Of a DNA stretch of 64,000 nt, positions 56,129 to 64,000 are shown in pieces (the stretch's first letter is position 1; every line of letters starts with the position of its first letter). The translations under genes and the position numbers were made by a program. The notes below the pieces were generated by a model. The model saw only the letters and a list, made by a program, of their open reading frames with translations, was not told the DNA's origin and ran no database searches. Source of the stretch: Rickettsiales bacterium (lineage in GTDB: Bacteria > Pseudomonadota > Alphaproteobacteria > Rickettsiales > SXRF01); contig JAJTHB010000005.1 of the NCBI GenBank assembly GCA_021299465.1, positions 237,044-301,043 on the forward strand. Reading direction: 5' to 3'.

Positions 56129-59100
56129 TTATGCCGCTTTAGCAATTGAAATAATGACCTTCTTATCATCAATCTCGCTTTCGGTCGAGAAGGAGGCTGT
56201 TGCCGGCTTTTGCGCGAGCAGCGCGGTGGTGAGCGTCTGCTCCATCACATAATCCTTATGCGCCGCCAGCGCCGCGCTGATATTATCGGGCGCATCGATA
56301 TGGAGTGAAATACGATCCGACACATGTAGCGCCGCATCCTTTCGCGCCTGCTGAATCGCCCGCACCATATCACGCGCGATGCCTTCGGCTTCGAGTTCCG
56401 GCGTGATTGTCGTATCCAGAATCACCAGCGCATCGTTAGTCGAAAGCGCCTGCGCGCGGTCTTTATATTCGGGCTTGGGTTCGAGCAGCAGCGAATATTC
56501 TCCTGCGAGCAACTTTTCGCCACAAATCTCCACCGTACCATCCACCTGCCTCCACTCGCCCTTTTTTGAAGCCGGAATAATCTGCTTCATCTTCTCCGGC
56601 AGACGTTTCCCAAGGATGGGGTTATTGATGGATAGTTTGAAGGTGGCATATTTGGAAATATCTAATTCTGAGTTCACTAGCTTCACGTTTACTTCATCTT
56701 CAATGATTTTTTTGTAATACTCACTATTGGGTGCTTCTTTGAAATAGGATCCGATAAAACTCAACTTATTCAATGGTTGACGCACCCGTATATTTACACG
56801 ATTACGAATCGCATGCGCTGCGTTGCATACATTTCGAGTCCAATCCATAAGTCCTACATTGACTTCATCATGACTTAACTCGTGAGAGGAAATTTTCTGT
56901 ACTGTCTGAAATGATGGAAACTCAGCCAGATGCAAGCTCTTACTGGTTAGGCCTTGATAAATTTCATCGAGCGTGAGCGGCAGAAGCGGTGCGGCGGCGC
57001 GGCACATCGTTTCGAGTACGGTGTAAAGCGTGTCGTAAGCTGCTTGCTTATCCGACGATTTTTCCTCCGCCCAGAAACGCTCCTTGCTGCGGCGAATGTA
57101 CCAGTTATTAAGCACATCAAAAAACTGCGTTACAGCGTCGCATGCAGCTGGTGTGTCGTAGGCATCCAGCGCCGTGCGGATCGTATCAGTAGCCTGCGCG
57201 CATTTAGCGAGAATGTAGCGATCCATAATGTTAGTTGGCGGTTCGCAGTTCGCAGTTTGCAGATGTTTTTCTTCTGACTGCCAACTGCCAACTGCCAACT
57301 GCGCACTGATTCCATCCGCATTCGCATAGAGCGTTAAGAAGTTATAGGCGTTCCAGATCGGCTTGATGGCGAGGCGCACGACATCGCGGATGAATTTGCC
57401 CTCAGGGTCAACGGCCAAATCTTGCCCGCGCATCACAGGGCTGGAGATCATCAGCCAGCGTAGCGCGTCCGCGCCATATTTATCCATCACCTCCATCGGG
57501 TCTTTATAGTTCTTGAGGCGCTTGGAATATTTAAGGCCAGTTTCAGAGTCCAGCACCACGCCGTGACAAATACAATTCTTAAACGGCGCTTTGTCGAAAA
57601 GGGCAGTCGAAAGCATAATCAGCGTGTTAAACCAGCCGCGCGTCTGGCCGACATATTCGGTGATGAAATCCGCCGGAAAATGTTTTTCAAACCAGTCTTT
57701 GTTTTCAAACGGATAATGCACCTGCGCGAACGGCATCGAGCCAGATTCAAACCAGCAATCGAACACATCTTCTACGCGCGTGTAAGTTTCGCCATCTTTC
57801 TCAATCGTGATGTCATCGATATAAGGGCGGTGAAGATCAGTTACTTTTTTGCCGGAAAGTTTTTCCAGCTCTTCAATGCTACCAATTACAATTAGTTTGC
57901 CGGATTTCGCGCGCCAAACAGGAATCGGCGTGCCCCAGAAGCGGTTGCGCGAGATACTCCAATCCGGCGCGGTAGCGAGCATATGCCCCATCTGGCCATC
58001 CCGGATATGTTCAGGAATCCAGTTGATCGTCTTATTAATCTCAACTGCGCGATCGCGGAATTTGGTCACCTCCACATACCAGCTTGGCATCGCGCGGTAA
58101 ATCAACGGCATATCCGTGCGCCAGCAATGCGGGTAGTTGTGTTTGAAATCTTCCTGCTTAATCAGCTGGCCGGTTTGTTTGAGGTAATTGATGATGCGCA
58201 GATTCGCGAGGCCGAATTTTGCGAGCTGCTCCGGTTTGTAAGGCTCGCTTTCCAGCTTGCCTTCTGTTTGCGCAATGACGTTAAGGCCACGTAATTGTAA
58301 TTTGTCATTCCGAGCCAAGGGCGAGGAATCTTTAGATCCCTCCGCTGGCGCGTTCGGGATGACAGGAAATGGAATATCAAAAATCTCATCCGTATATTTG
58401 CCTTGGCCATCAACCGGTACGACCAGCTCGATGCCGTTTGCTTCGCAGCATCTCTGGTCATCCTCACCAAAGCCCGGCGCCATATGTACGATGCCCGTAC
58501 CATCACCATCAGTGACGAATGACGAGCCATCGAGAATGCGGAAGGCGTTTTTGTGATTAGCAAAGTAAGGGAAGAGAGGTTTGTAGGAGAGGCCGACTAA
58601 ATCATTAGCAGTTATGCCTGTTATGATTCGCATATGCTCTGCGCTGCCATGCTTTTGAGCAAAGTTATTAGCGCATATGTTTACGATGCCGGGCTTATCG
58701 TCATCCAGTAAATAAACATATTCAACTTCTTTTCCTACAGCCAAAGCCAGATTGCTTGGCAATGTCCAAGGCGTTGTCGTCCATGCGAGCACATAATATT
58801 TATCGGCTTTCGGCGCGCCTTTTGGGGCTTCTGTAAGTTCAAACGCCACCGTAATCGCCTTATCTTCGCGCTCACGATACGAATTATCCAGCTTCGTCTC
58901 AAAATTACTTAAGGGCGTTTCCGCCGCCCAGCTATAGGGCATCACGCGGTGGGCTTCATAGACAAGGCCTTTGTCATAAAGCTGCTTAAATGCCCACAGC
59001 ACGGATTCCATGAAATTTTTATCCATGGTTTTGTAGTCGTTTTTGAAATCCACCCAGCGCGCTTGGCGCGTCACATAATCTTCCCATTCGCGGGTGTATT

Positions 59101-59488
59101 TCATCACGCTGGTGCGGCAATGCTCGTTGAATTTGCCGATGCCATAATTGGTAATCGCGGCGCGGCCAGAGATGCCGAGCTCTTTTTCGCTGCCCATCTC
59201 GGCGGGCAGGCCATGACAGTCCCAACCGAAGCGGCGTTCCACCTTTTTCCCGCGCATCGTTTGGTAGCGTGCGTAGAGATCTTTCACATAGCCGGTGAGC
59301 AGGTGGCCATAATGCGGCAGGCCGTTGGCAAAGGGCGGGCCATCGTAGAAAATGAATTCCTTGGCGTCTTTGCGGTTATCAATCGAGGCCTGAAAACTGT
59401 TTTCAGCCTTCCAGCGCGCAAGCACCGCTTCTTCGATTTTGGCAAAATCCGGGTTGGGATCGACGTCAGGATAGTGTTTCTTGGTCAT
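56129..59488 (-). CDS. ileS: Isoleucyl-tRNA synthetase, eukaryote-like (IleS2) type with two repeat-derived inserts
   Basis: The 1119-residue class Ia synthetase has 'FYDGPPFANGLPHYGH' (HIGH), 'GWDCHGLPAEMGSEKELGISG', the editing domain ending 'GTGIVHMAPGFGEDDQ', 'ENKDWFEKHFPADFITEYVGQTRGWF' and the signature 'GLKYSKRLKNYKDP', where KMSKS is KYSKR. These are marks of the eukaryotic-type (mupirocin-tolerant) IleRS clade also found in Rickettsia. Two stretches do not fit the family. Residues about 375-396 ('IPNAPAEGSKDSSPLARND', in the editing domain) are encoded by a palindromic element. Residues about 727-753 ('SAQLAVGSWQSEEKHLQTAN', before the anticodon-binding domain) are encoded by heptamer repeats. 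Both keep the frame. Confidence 0.97.
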   Translation of the reverse strand: MTKKHYPDVDPNPDFAKIEEAVLARWKAENSFQASIDNRKDAKEFIFYDGPPFANGLPHYGHLLTGYVKDLYARYQTMRGKKVERRFGWDCHGLPAEMGSEKELGISGRAAITNYGIGKFNEHCRTSVMKYTREWEDYVTRQARWVDFKNDYKTMDKNFMESVLWAFKQLYDKGLVYEAHRVMPYSWAAETPLSNFETKLDNSYREREDKAITVAFELTEAPKGAPKADKYYVLAWTTTPWTLPSNLALAVGKEVEYVYLLDDDKPGIVNICANNFAQKHGSAEHMRIITGITANDLVGLSYKPLFPYFANHKNAFRILDGSSFVTDGDGTGIVHMAPGFGEDDQRCCEANGIELVVPVDGQGKYTDEIFDIPFPVIPNAPAEGSKDSSPLARNDKLQLRGLNVIAQTEGKLESEPYKPEQLAKFGLANLRIINYLKQTGQLIKQEDFKHNYPHCWRTDMPLIYRAMPSWYVEVTKFRDRAVEINKTINWIPEHIRDGQMGHMLATAPDWSISRNRFWGTPIPVWRAKSGKLIVIGSIEELEKLSGKKVTDLHRPYIDDITIEKDGETYTRVEDVFDCWFESGSMPFAQVHYPFENKDWFEKHFPADFITEYVGQTRGWFNTLIMLSTALFDKAPFKNCICHGVVLDSETGLKYSKRLKNYKDPMEVMDKYGADALRWLMISSPVMRGQDLAVDPEGKFIRDVVRLAIKPIWNAYNFLTLYANADGISAQLAVGSWQSEEKHLQTANCEPPTNIMDRYILAKCAQATDTIRTALDAYDTPAACDAVTQFFDVLNNWYIRRSKERFWAEEKSSDKQAAYDTLYTVLETMCRAAAPLLPLTLDEIYQGLTSKSLHLAEFPSFQTVQKISSHELSHDEVNVGLMDWTRNVCNAAHAIRNRVNIRVRQPLNKLSFIGSYFKEAPNSEYYKKIIEDEVNVKLVNSELDISKYATFKLSINNPILGKRLPEKMKQIIPASKKGEWRQVDGTVEICGEKLLAGEYSLLLEPKPEYKDRAQALSTNDALVILDTTITPELEAEGIARDMVRAIQQARKDAALHVSDRISLHIDAPDNISAALAAHKDYVMEQTLTTALLAQKPATASFSTESEIDDKKVIISIAKAA
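57234..57310. repeat. Heptamer-arm hairpin element inside ileS
   Basis: The left arm has GTTGGCG, GTTCGCA, GTTCGCA, GTTTGCA (57234-57261), the loop is GATGTTTTTCTTCT, and the right arm has GACTGCC, AACTGCC, AACTGCC, AACTGCG, CACTGAT (57276-57310). The arms are imperfect inverted repeats of about 28 bp. It reads in frame as an IleRS loop. Confidence 0.75.
58303..58364. repeat. RPE-like palindromic element inside ileS
   Basis: The 62-bp copy starts TGTCATTCCGAG and ends CGGGATGACA, with near-perfect inverted ends and the inner GAGGAATCT...AGATCCCTC palindrome. It is related to the intergenic copy at 16069-16136. It is in frame with ileS on the minus strand. Confidence 0.78.
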
Positions 59489-59498
59489 TATTTTAATA

Positions 59499-59526
59499 GT
59501 TTAGTTAGGTTTAGAGACTAGTGTTT
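59499..59526. repeat. Heptamer-type half element upstream of ileS
   Basis: GTTTAGT, TAGGTTT, AGAGACT, AGTGTTT stand in 7-bp spacing just upstream of the ileS start. This resembles the inverted right arm of the nusA-infB element. No partner arm is seen. It may affect the ileS leader. Confidence 0.35.
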
Positions 59527-59569
59527 CTATCGTTTTAAGGCATCACTTGCAACCAGCAACATAAGCGCA

Positions 59570-60007
59570 ATGCACGAACAGCGACTAACACGTAGGTTAT
59601 TGGCATATTGGGATTTAACCAGAGGTACCGAAGCTATACCCGATGGCAGGAAATTTAACCCCGCTGCAATCGAGGATGTTTGGCCTTCATGTTTTCGTGT
59701 TGAAGTTAATGGGCGTGGGAAAAAGCCTATTTATCATTACGATTACATGGGCGAGCCGGTTGCTGAAATGTATGGCAGGGATTTAACCGGCACAGTCGTG
59801 GACCAAACAACCAAGCAATTTCCCGGCAAGGTGCTGCATTACAAATTTGATCAGGTGTTGGATTGTAAATCGCCGCTATCTGATGATGGGCATTTTATCA
59901 ATGAAGCTGGGAAACTCATCAAATACCGCGCCTCCATATTGCCGCTTGGTAACAAAAAAAAGGGAGTAACACATATTATCGTTGGAATAAGTTGTCGCTA
60001 CTTCTAA
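59570..60007 (+). CDS. PAS_5-type PAS domain protein
   Basis: The 145-residue protein fits the alphaproteobacterial PAS_5 (DUF1491-like group, PF07310) family: 'RRLLAYWDLTRGTEAIPDGRKFNPAAIEDVWPSCFRVEV', then 'YHYDYMGEPVAEMYGRDLTGTVVD' and a C-terminal 'KYRASILPLGNKKKGVTHIIVGIS'. It is a single sensory-type PAS fold with no output domain and no membrane helix. The ligand is unknown. It is divergent from ileS and precedes the lyase gene by about 66 bp. Confidence 0.8.
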   Translation: MHEQRLTRRLLAYWDLTRGTEAIPDGRKFNPAAIEDVWPSCFRVEVNGRGKKPIYHYDYMGEPVAEMYGRDLTGTVVDQTTKQFPGKVLHYKFDQVLDCKSPLSDDGHFINEAGKLIKYRASILPLGNKKKGVTHIIVGISCRYF

Positions 60008-60073
60008 CGAATGATTGACGATAGCGTGTGAATCAGCGATATATTAAGCCCTTCAAATAACGGCGTATATCCT

Positions 60074-61249
60074 ATGCATAAAGAGACTTTACTGGCGACA
60101 CTCGGCTGCCAGCCAGAACATCATCGCGGCGTGGTGAACATGCCGCCGCACCGCGCATCAACGATTTTATTTCCCACCATGGCGGAGCTGGAAGCGGCGG
60201 AGGGCAAGGATATTCCCGATGTCACGTATGGCCGCTATGGCACCCCCACCACCGCCGCGCTGGAAGATACTATCGCGCAGCTGGAAGGCGTGGAGCATGC
60301 GATTGCAACAGCGTCTGGCTTATCGGCCATTGCTGTTTCGCTGATGGCCTTCTTGAAAAGCGGCGATCATGTATTGATGGCGGATAGCGTTTATGGTCCC
60401 TCGCGTCGCTTCTGTAACAACGAGCTGAAACGTTTTGGTGTTGAAACCACTTATTATGACCCCACCATTGGCGCGGGTATCAAAGCACTAATCAAGCCAA
60501 ATACCAAAGTGATCTATTGCGAAAGCCCGGGTTCGCTAACTTTTGAGGTGCAGGATATCCCTGCCATTTCGAAAGTGGCGCGCGAGCATGACATCATCGT
60601 GATGCTGGATAATACGTGGGCGACGCTGTTTTACAACCGCCCGTTCGAACTGGGCGCGGATATTGTTATCCATTCGGCGACCAAATATTTTTCCGGCCAT
60701 TCAGACCTTGTTATGGGATCGATCGCCTGCCGCCCGAAGCATTATAAAAACCTGGTGATGACCTTCCGCAATGTTGGGCCATGCCCCAGCGGCGACAACT
60801 GCTACCTCGCACTACGCGGTTTGCGCACGATGGGCGTTCGCGTGAAACAACAATATGACAATGCGATGATCGTAGCAAAATGGCTGAAGGCAAGACCAGA
60901 AGTAGAGGAAGTTCTTTTTCCGGCGCTGCCGGGCGCGCCCGGGCATGAAATATGGAAACGCGATTTCACCGGCGCTTCCAGCCTGTTTGCCATCGCTATG
61001 AAGGGCGGCGACAAAAAAGCCGTGGCCGAGATGGTGGATCACCTTGAGCTGTTTGGCCTTGGCTACAGCTGGGGTGGTTATGAAAGCCTTGTGATGCCCA
61101 ATAACCTCAAAGGCCGCGTGGCGACGCAGTGGAAATATTCCGGCCCGGGCATCCGCCTGCATATCGGGCTTGAGCATCCGGATGACATCATCAAAGACTT
61201 AGAGGCAGGGCTGAAGCGCTACGCCAGCGCATCCAAAGCAGCAGCCTGA
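60074..61249 (+). CDS. metC: Cystathionine beta-lyase (Cys/Met metabolism PLP enzyme)
   Basis: MetC cleaves cystathionine to homocysteine, pyruvate and ammonia. The 391-residue protein has the substrate/PLP motifs 'YGRYGTPTTAALEDTIAQLEG', 'ATASGLSAIAVSLMAFLKSGDHVL', 'YCESPGSLTFEVQDI', 'MLDNTWATLFYNRPFELGADIVIHSATKYFSGHSDLVMG' (PLP Lys) and 'LFGLGYSWGGYESLVMP'. The 'SPGSLTFEVQDI' and 'SWGGYESL' features favour the beta-lyase over gamma-synthase. It is followed 3 nt later by a prepilin-like gene, which may be read with it. Confidence 0.92.
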   Translation: MHKETLLATLGCQPEHHRGVVNMPPHRASTILFPTMAELEAAEGKDIPDVTYGRYGTPTTAALEDTIAQLEGVEHAIATASGLSAIAVSLMAFLKSGDHVLMADSVYGPSRRFCNNELKRFGVETTYYDPTIGAGIKALIKPNTKVIYCESPGSLTFEVQDIPAISKVAREHDIIVMLDNTWATLFYNRPFELGADIVIHSATKYFSGHSDLVMGSIACRPKHYKNLVMTFRNVGPCPSGDNCYLALRGLRTMGVRVKQQYDNAMIVAKWLKARPEVEEVLFPALPGAPGHEIWKRDFTGASSLFAIAMKGGDKKAVAEMVDHLELFGLGYSWGGYESLVMPNNLKGRVATQWKYSGPGIRLHIGLEHPDDIIKDLEAGLKRYASASKAAA

Positions 61250-61252
61250 TTC

Positions 61253-62104
61253 ATGAAGCGCTCGCAAATTTCTGGTTTTACGCTCGTCGAGCTTTCGATT
61301 GTTCTTGTTATTATCGGTTTAATTACTGGTGGTGTGCTGGTCGGCAGAGATCTCATATTTGCAGCACAGGTTCGCCAGCAAATTTCTCAAATCGAAAGTC
61401 TGGATGTGGCAACCAATACATTTAAGTTAAAATATAATGCCATTCCAGGGGATATCAAAAACGCATCTGAACTTAATCTTGGAACCGCTGGAGGACCCGG
61501 AGATAATGGCAATGGCAATGGACAGCTGGATGTTGGTGCGGGATCAGTACTCGAAACCCATAGATTCTGGCATCATCTCAGCAGGTCGAACCTAATTAAT
61601 GGCACTTATAATCAGCCAGTACCATATGATCCTTACTTTGGCCCACTACCAGGAAAAGATTCTCCTGCGCTTAAACTTCCGATGATTGCATTGGATGGCA
61701 ACGGCACACCATCCCAAAGAAATAATATTGGTGGCATTGTTGTCGCCTATTCGCGAATGTATAAAGACATTATGGATCTACCTTTTACTAACGCATGGCT
61801 TATGGCAACATCAAGCTACGATACTGAAGCAATTGGTGGCTATCCTGGAGTTTATGCACGCTCTATTGATTTCAAACTAGACGATGGCGCACCAACAAGT
61901 GGCAATATTGTTGGAGTGAGGAATGCATCTAGTGCCTCGTGTTCAGGTGGCATATGCTATGCGGTGCTTGATTATGGCCCTTTCACGAGTGATGGCGATC
62001 CAGACAATTCATGTATCGATGACAGTGTAACTCCATCCGTGTATGTAAATAACATGAAGCCAGCCGCAGAAAGCTGCGCATTGATTGTACGCGCAGGATT
62101 TTAA
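61253..62104 (+). CDS. Prepilin-like secreted protein with type IV cleavage/methylation motif
   Basis: The 283-residue protein has a classic prepilin N-terminus: basic leader 'MKRSQISG', cut before Phe in 'GFTLVELSIVLVIIGLITGG', then a long hydrophobic helix. The rest is a Gly/Asn-rich globular domain ('GPGDNGNGNGQLDVG', 'DGDPDNSCIDDS', pairs of Cys at the C-terminus). It could be a minor pilin or pseudopilin, but no assembly ATPase or secretin gene lies nearby, so its partner machinery is elsewhere. It starts 3 nt after metC, an odd pairing. It is convergent with argG (7-nt gap). Confidence 0.8.
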   Translation: MKRSQISGFTLVELSIVLVIIGLITGGVLVGRDLIFAAQVRQQISQIESLDVATNTFKLKYNAIPGDIKNASELNLGTAGGPGDNGNGNGQLDVGAGSVLETHRFWHHLSRSNLINGTYNQPVPYDPYFGPLPGKDSPALKLPMIALDGNGTPSQRNNIGGIVVAYSRMYKDIMDLPFTNAWLMATSSYDTEAIGGYPGVYARSIDFKLDDGAPTSGNIVGVRNASSASCSGGICYAVLDYGPFTSDGDPDNSCIDDSVTPSVYVNNMKPAAESCALIVRAGF

Positions 62105-62111
62105 ATTTAAA

Positions 62112-63311
62112 TCATTTAAGCAGCCTTAACCTCAGCGCGTTCAGCTTGATAAAGCCAGCAGCGTCTTTCTGGTCATAAGCGCCGCGGTCATCTTCAAAGG
62201 TCACTACTTTTTCGCTGTAGAGTGATTTGGGGGATTTACGACCATCGACCGACACCGAGCCTTTGAAGAGTTTCAGGCGCACAGTGCCGCTAACATTCAC
62301 TTGTGATTTGTCGATCAGGGCTTGCAGCATTTCGCGCTCTGGCGACCACCAGTAGCCGTTATAAATCAGCTCGGCGTAGCGCGGCATCAGCTCGTCTTTC
62401 AGGTGTGATGCGCCGCGATCCAGCGTAATCGATTCGATGGCGCGATGCGCGCTTAGCAGAATGGTACCGCCCGGCGTTTCATACACACCGCGCGATTTCA
62501 TACCGACATAGCGATTTTCAACCATGTCGAGGCGGCCAATACCATGGTTGCCGCCTAGTTCATTGAGTGTGGTCAGTAGCGCAGCGGGGGTCAATTTCAC
62601 GCCATTCACTGCCACCGCATCTCCTTTTTCAAATTCTACCTCGATAAACTCCGGCTTATCAGGCGCCTTTTCTGGCGCCACAGAACGGGTGAACATATCC
62701 TCATGCGGCGCAATCCAAGGGTCTTCCAGCACTTTGCCTTCATAGGAAATATGGAGCAGATTCGCGTCAGTAGAGTAGGGGGCTTCGCCGCGCTTGTCTT
62801 TTGCAATCGGAATCTGGTGCTTTTCGGCATATTCAATCAGCTTAGTGCGGCTGGTTAAATCCCATTCCCGCCACGGGGCGATGACTTTAATATCAGGCTT
62901 CAGCGCATAATAGCCCAGCTCAAAGCGCACCTGATCATTGCCCTTGCCGGTTGCGCCATGCGCCACCGCATCGGCGCCGGTGGCAATGGCAATTTCAATC
63001 TGCCGTTTGGCGATCAGCGGGCGTGCGATGGAGGTGCCAAGAAGATAAACACCCTCATAAAGCGCATTAGCGCGGAACATGGGAAACACATAATCACGAA
63101 CAAATTCCTCGCGCAGGTCTTCCACGAAAATTTGTTTCGCGCCCATCATTTCAGCTTTCTGGCGCGCTGGTTCCAGCTCGCCGCCCTGACCAAGATCAGC
63201 GGTAAATGTGACCACCTCGCAGCCATAGGTTTCCTGTAGCCAGCGAAGAATAATCGAGGTATCCAGCCCGCCAGAGTAGGCAAGCACGACTTTATTCACT
63301 GATTTAGTCAC
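62112..63311 (-). CDS. argG: Argininosuccinate synthase
   Basis: ArgG joins citrulline and aspartate in arginine synthesis. The 399-residue protein has the ATP loop '[20 protein letters not shown]', '[34 protein letters not shown]', '[28 protein letters not shown]' and '[25 protein letters not shown]'. A GTG start at 63311 is preferred because AGAGGG lies 5 nt upstream and homologues begin with '[13 protein letters not shown]'; an ATG 21 codons upstream would read an unmatched basic stretch. It is divergent from hfq. Confidence 0.96.
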   Translation of the reverse strand: MTKSVNKVVLAYSGGLDTSIILRWLQETYGCEVVTFTADLGQGGELEPARQKAEMMGAKQIFVEDLREEFVRDYVFPMFRANALYEGVYLLGTSIARPLIAKRQIEIAIATGADAVAHGATGKGNDQVRFELGYYALKPDIKVIAPWREWDLTSRTKLIEYAEKHQIPIAKDKRGEAPYSTDANLLHISYEGKVLEDPWIAPHEDMFTRSVAPEKAPDKPEFIEVEFEKGDAVAVNGVKLTPAALLTTLNELGGNHGIGRLDMVENRYVGMKSRGVYETPGGTILLSAHRAIESITLDRGASHLKDELMPRYAELIYNGYWWSPEREMLQALIDKSQVNVSGTVRLKLFKGSVSVDGRKSPKSLYSEKVVTFEDDRGAYDQKDAAGFIKLNALRLRLLK

Positions 63312-63419
63312 AAAAACCCTCTTTCTAAGTTTGTTTGGGGGGCGCACCTTGACAAAACTATTGCGATGAATCAAGGGGCATAGTAGTCTGATGTACTATA
63401 GCTATAGAATAGGGAGATT

Positions 63420-63689
63420 ATGGCTGAAAAATCACAAAATATTCAAGACGTGTTTCTCAACACGCTGAGAAAAAAGAAAATTCCGGTGACGGTATTTTTG
63501 TCAAATGGCGTGAAGTTGCAGGGCAATATCACTGCCTTTGATAATTTCTCGCTACTGCTTCGCCGCGGGCCGCAGGTTCAATTGGTGTATAAGCATACCA
63601 TTGCCACTGTGGTTCCATCCGCTCCGGTCAGCCTTCAGGATGAAGAGGGTGTAGACGCGGCAATGAGCGATGCGGCTCTTCACGATTAA
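63420..63689 (+). CDS. hfq: RNA chaperone Hfq
   Basis: The 89-residue protein forms a hexameric Sm ring that pairs small RNAs with mRNAs. The Sm1 motif reads '[43 protein letters not shown]' and Sm2 '[14 protein letters not shown]', with a short acidic tail. GGGAG lies 5-6 nt before the ATG ('atagggagattatg'). It precedes hflX, the usual order. hflX starts in the same frame 2 codons after the hfq stop. Confidence 0.97.
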   Translation: MAEKSQNIQDVFLNTLRKKKIPVTVFLSNGVKLQGNITAFDNFSLLLRRGPQVQLVYKHTIATVVPSAPVSLQDEEGVDAAMSDAALHD

Positions 63690-63695
63690 CTCTCT

Positions 63696-64000
63696 TTGAC
63701 AACTTCCACAGAGCAAGTTTTTATCGTTCATCCTTGGCTGAAAAAACCCAAGGAGATGATGCTGCGTGGAGCTGATTCGTGCGTTGAAGAAGCCATTGGT
63801 CTTGCCCACGCAATTGACTTAAAGGTCGTAGGCACCGCCGCTGTGGCGCTGCCCAAAACCGTTCCAGCTACACTCATCGGTTCAGGCAAGGTTGAAGAAC
63901 TTGCTGAAGAGATTAAAAGCCTTGAGGCAGGCCTTGCGATCGTTAACCATGCCCTGAGCCCCATCCAACAGCGTAATTTGGAGAAAGCATGGAACTGCAA
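63696..64000 (+). CDS. hflX: GTPase HflX, N-terminal part (3' end outside window)
   Basis: The frame is open to the end of the window. The visible 101 residues include 'EQVFIVHPWLK', 'SCVEEAIGLAHAIDLKVVGTAAVALPKTVPATLIGSGKVEELAEEIKSLEAG' and 'IVNHALSPIQQRNLEKAWN', the HflX N-terminal domain. HflX splits stalled ribosomes. The first possible start after the hfq stop is TTG 63696, with no ribosome site. ATG 63756/63759 next to AAGGAG would remove conserved residues, so TTG is preferred. Confidence 0.93.
   Translation, partial: MTTSTEQVFIVHPWLKKPKEMMLRGADSCVEEAIGLAHAIDLKVVGTAAVALPKTVPATLIGSGKVEELAEEIKSLEAGLAIVNHALSPIQQRNLEKAWNC

Noticed and set aside
57234-57310. CRISPR-like array
   Set aside because: Units are 7 bp with no spacers; inverted arms, not direct repeats with unique spacers.

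Overview
The window is a contiguous stretch of an alphaproteobacterial chromosome of moderate GC content. This is inferred from three things: the ALA-synthase route to heme (hemA), the fused ispDF, NtrY/NtrX, a PopZ-type protein and the pcm-tolC-popZ order; the rimP-nusA-infB-rbfA-truB-rpsO-pnp and lepB-rnc-era clusters; and a Rickettsia-type 17-kDa antigen lipoprotein. The eukaryote-like IleRS and short palindromic elements inside genes recall Rickettsiales/Holosporales-like lineages, but intact aroC, ilvD, argG and hisI argue against an extremely reduced parasite. I cannot name the genus.

Layout. 1-5.2 kb: end of an AsmA/YhdP-like gene, tyrS, anmK and an unrecognised kinase-like gene. 5.2-9.5 kb: a minus-strand operon-like run of two tandem methyltransferase-nucleotidyltransferase fusions, then ctaA and hemA, all overlapping. 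9.6-15.4 kb: a heme-copper-oxidase-subunit-I-like membrane protein, a 17-kDa-antigen lipoprotein, and the tightly coupled fabI-aroC-asmA. 15.4-21.2 kb: hisI and znuC with overlapping divergent starts, znuB, xth, a UbiH-type hydroxylase, small unknown genes, and tRNA-Gly read into a Trm112-like gene. 21.3-30 kb: the transcription/translation operon rimP-nusA-infB-rbfA-truB-rpsO-pnp, with a clear sigma-70-like promoter and a leader terminator hairpin. 30-38 kb: a histone-like Lys/Ala peptide, a LapG-type periplasmic protease next to a membrane protein with a degenerate HD-GYP domain, parC, recO, a GNAT and small unknown proteins. 38-51.5 kb: tRNA-Ser, lepB-rnc-era, rmuC, glmU, cinA-pgpA-ispDF, and dusB-fis-like-ntrY-ntrX. 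51.5-64 kb: ilvD, popZ, tolC, pcm, ileS, a PAS protein, a cystathionine beta-lyase, a prepilin-like protein, argG, hfq and the start of hflX.

The strongest unexplained signal is a set of small dispersed elements whose arms are tandem 7-bp units. At least four have inverted heptamer arms around a short loop (23.44, 27.73, 53.19 and 57.23 kb), and one-armed copies lie in or near ctaA, ileS and the 15.98-kb gene. The heptamer sequence differs from copy to copy while the period and hairpin architecture are kept. A second, palindromic family related in style to Rickettsia palindromic elements occurs between genes at 16.07 kb and inside ileS at 58.30 kb. IleRS therefore carries two in-frame repeat-derived peptides, and CtaA and RecO probably carry one each.

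Other points of note are the paired methyltransferase-MNT fusions with intact nucleotidyltransferase acids; a stand-alone NtrC-type DNA-binding domain (Fis-like) exactly where ntrB-ntrC normally lie; the LapG-like protease beside a catalytically broken HD-GYP protein; and a tRNA-Ser 3'-end duplicate. No CRISPR array, insertion sequence, integrase or rRNA gene is visible.
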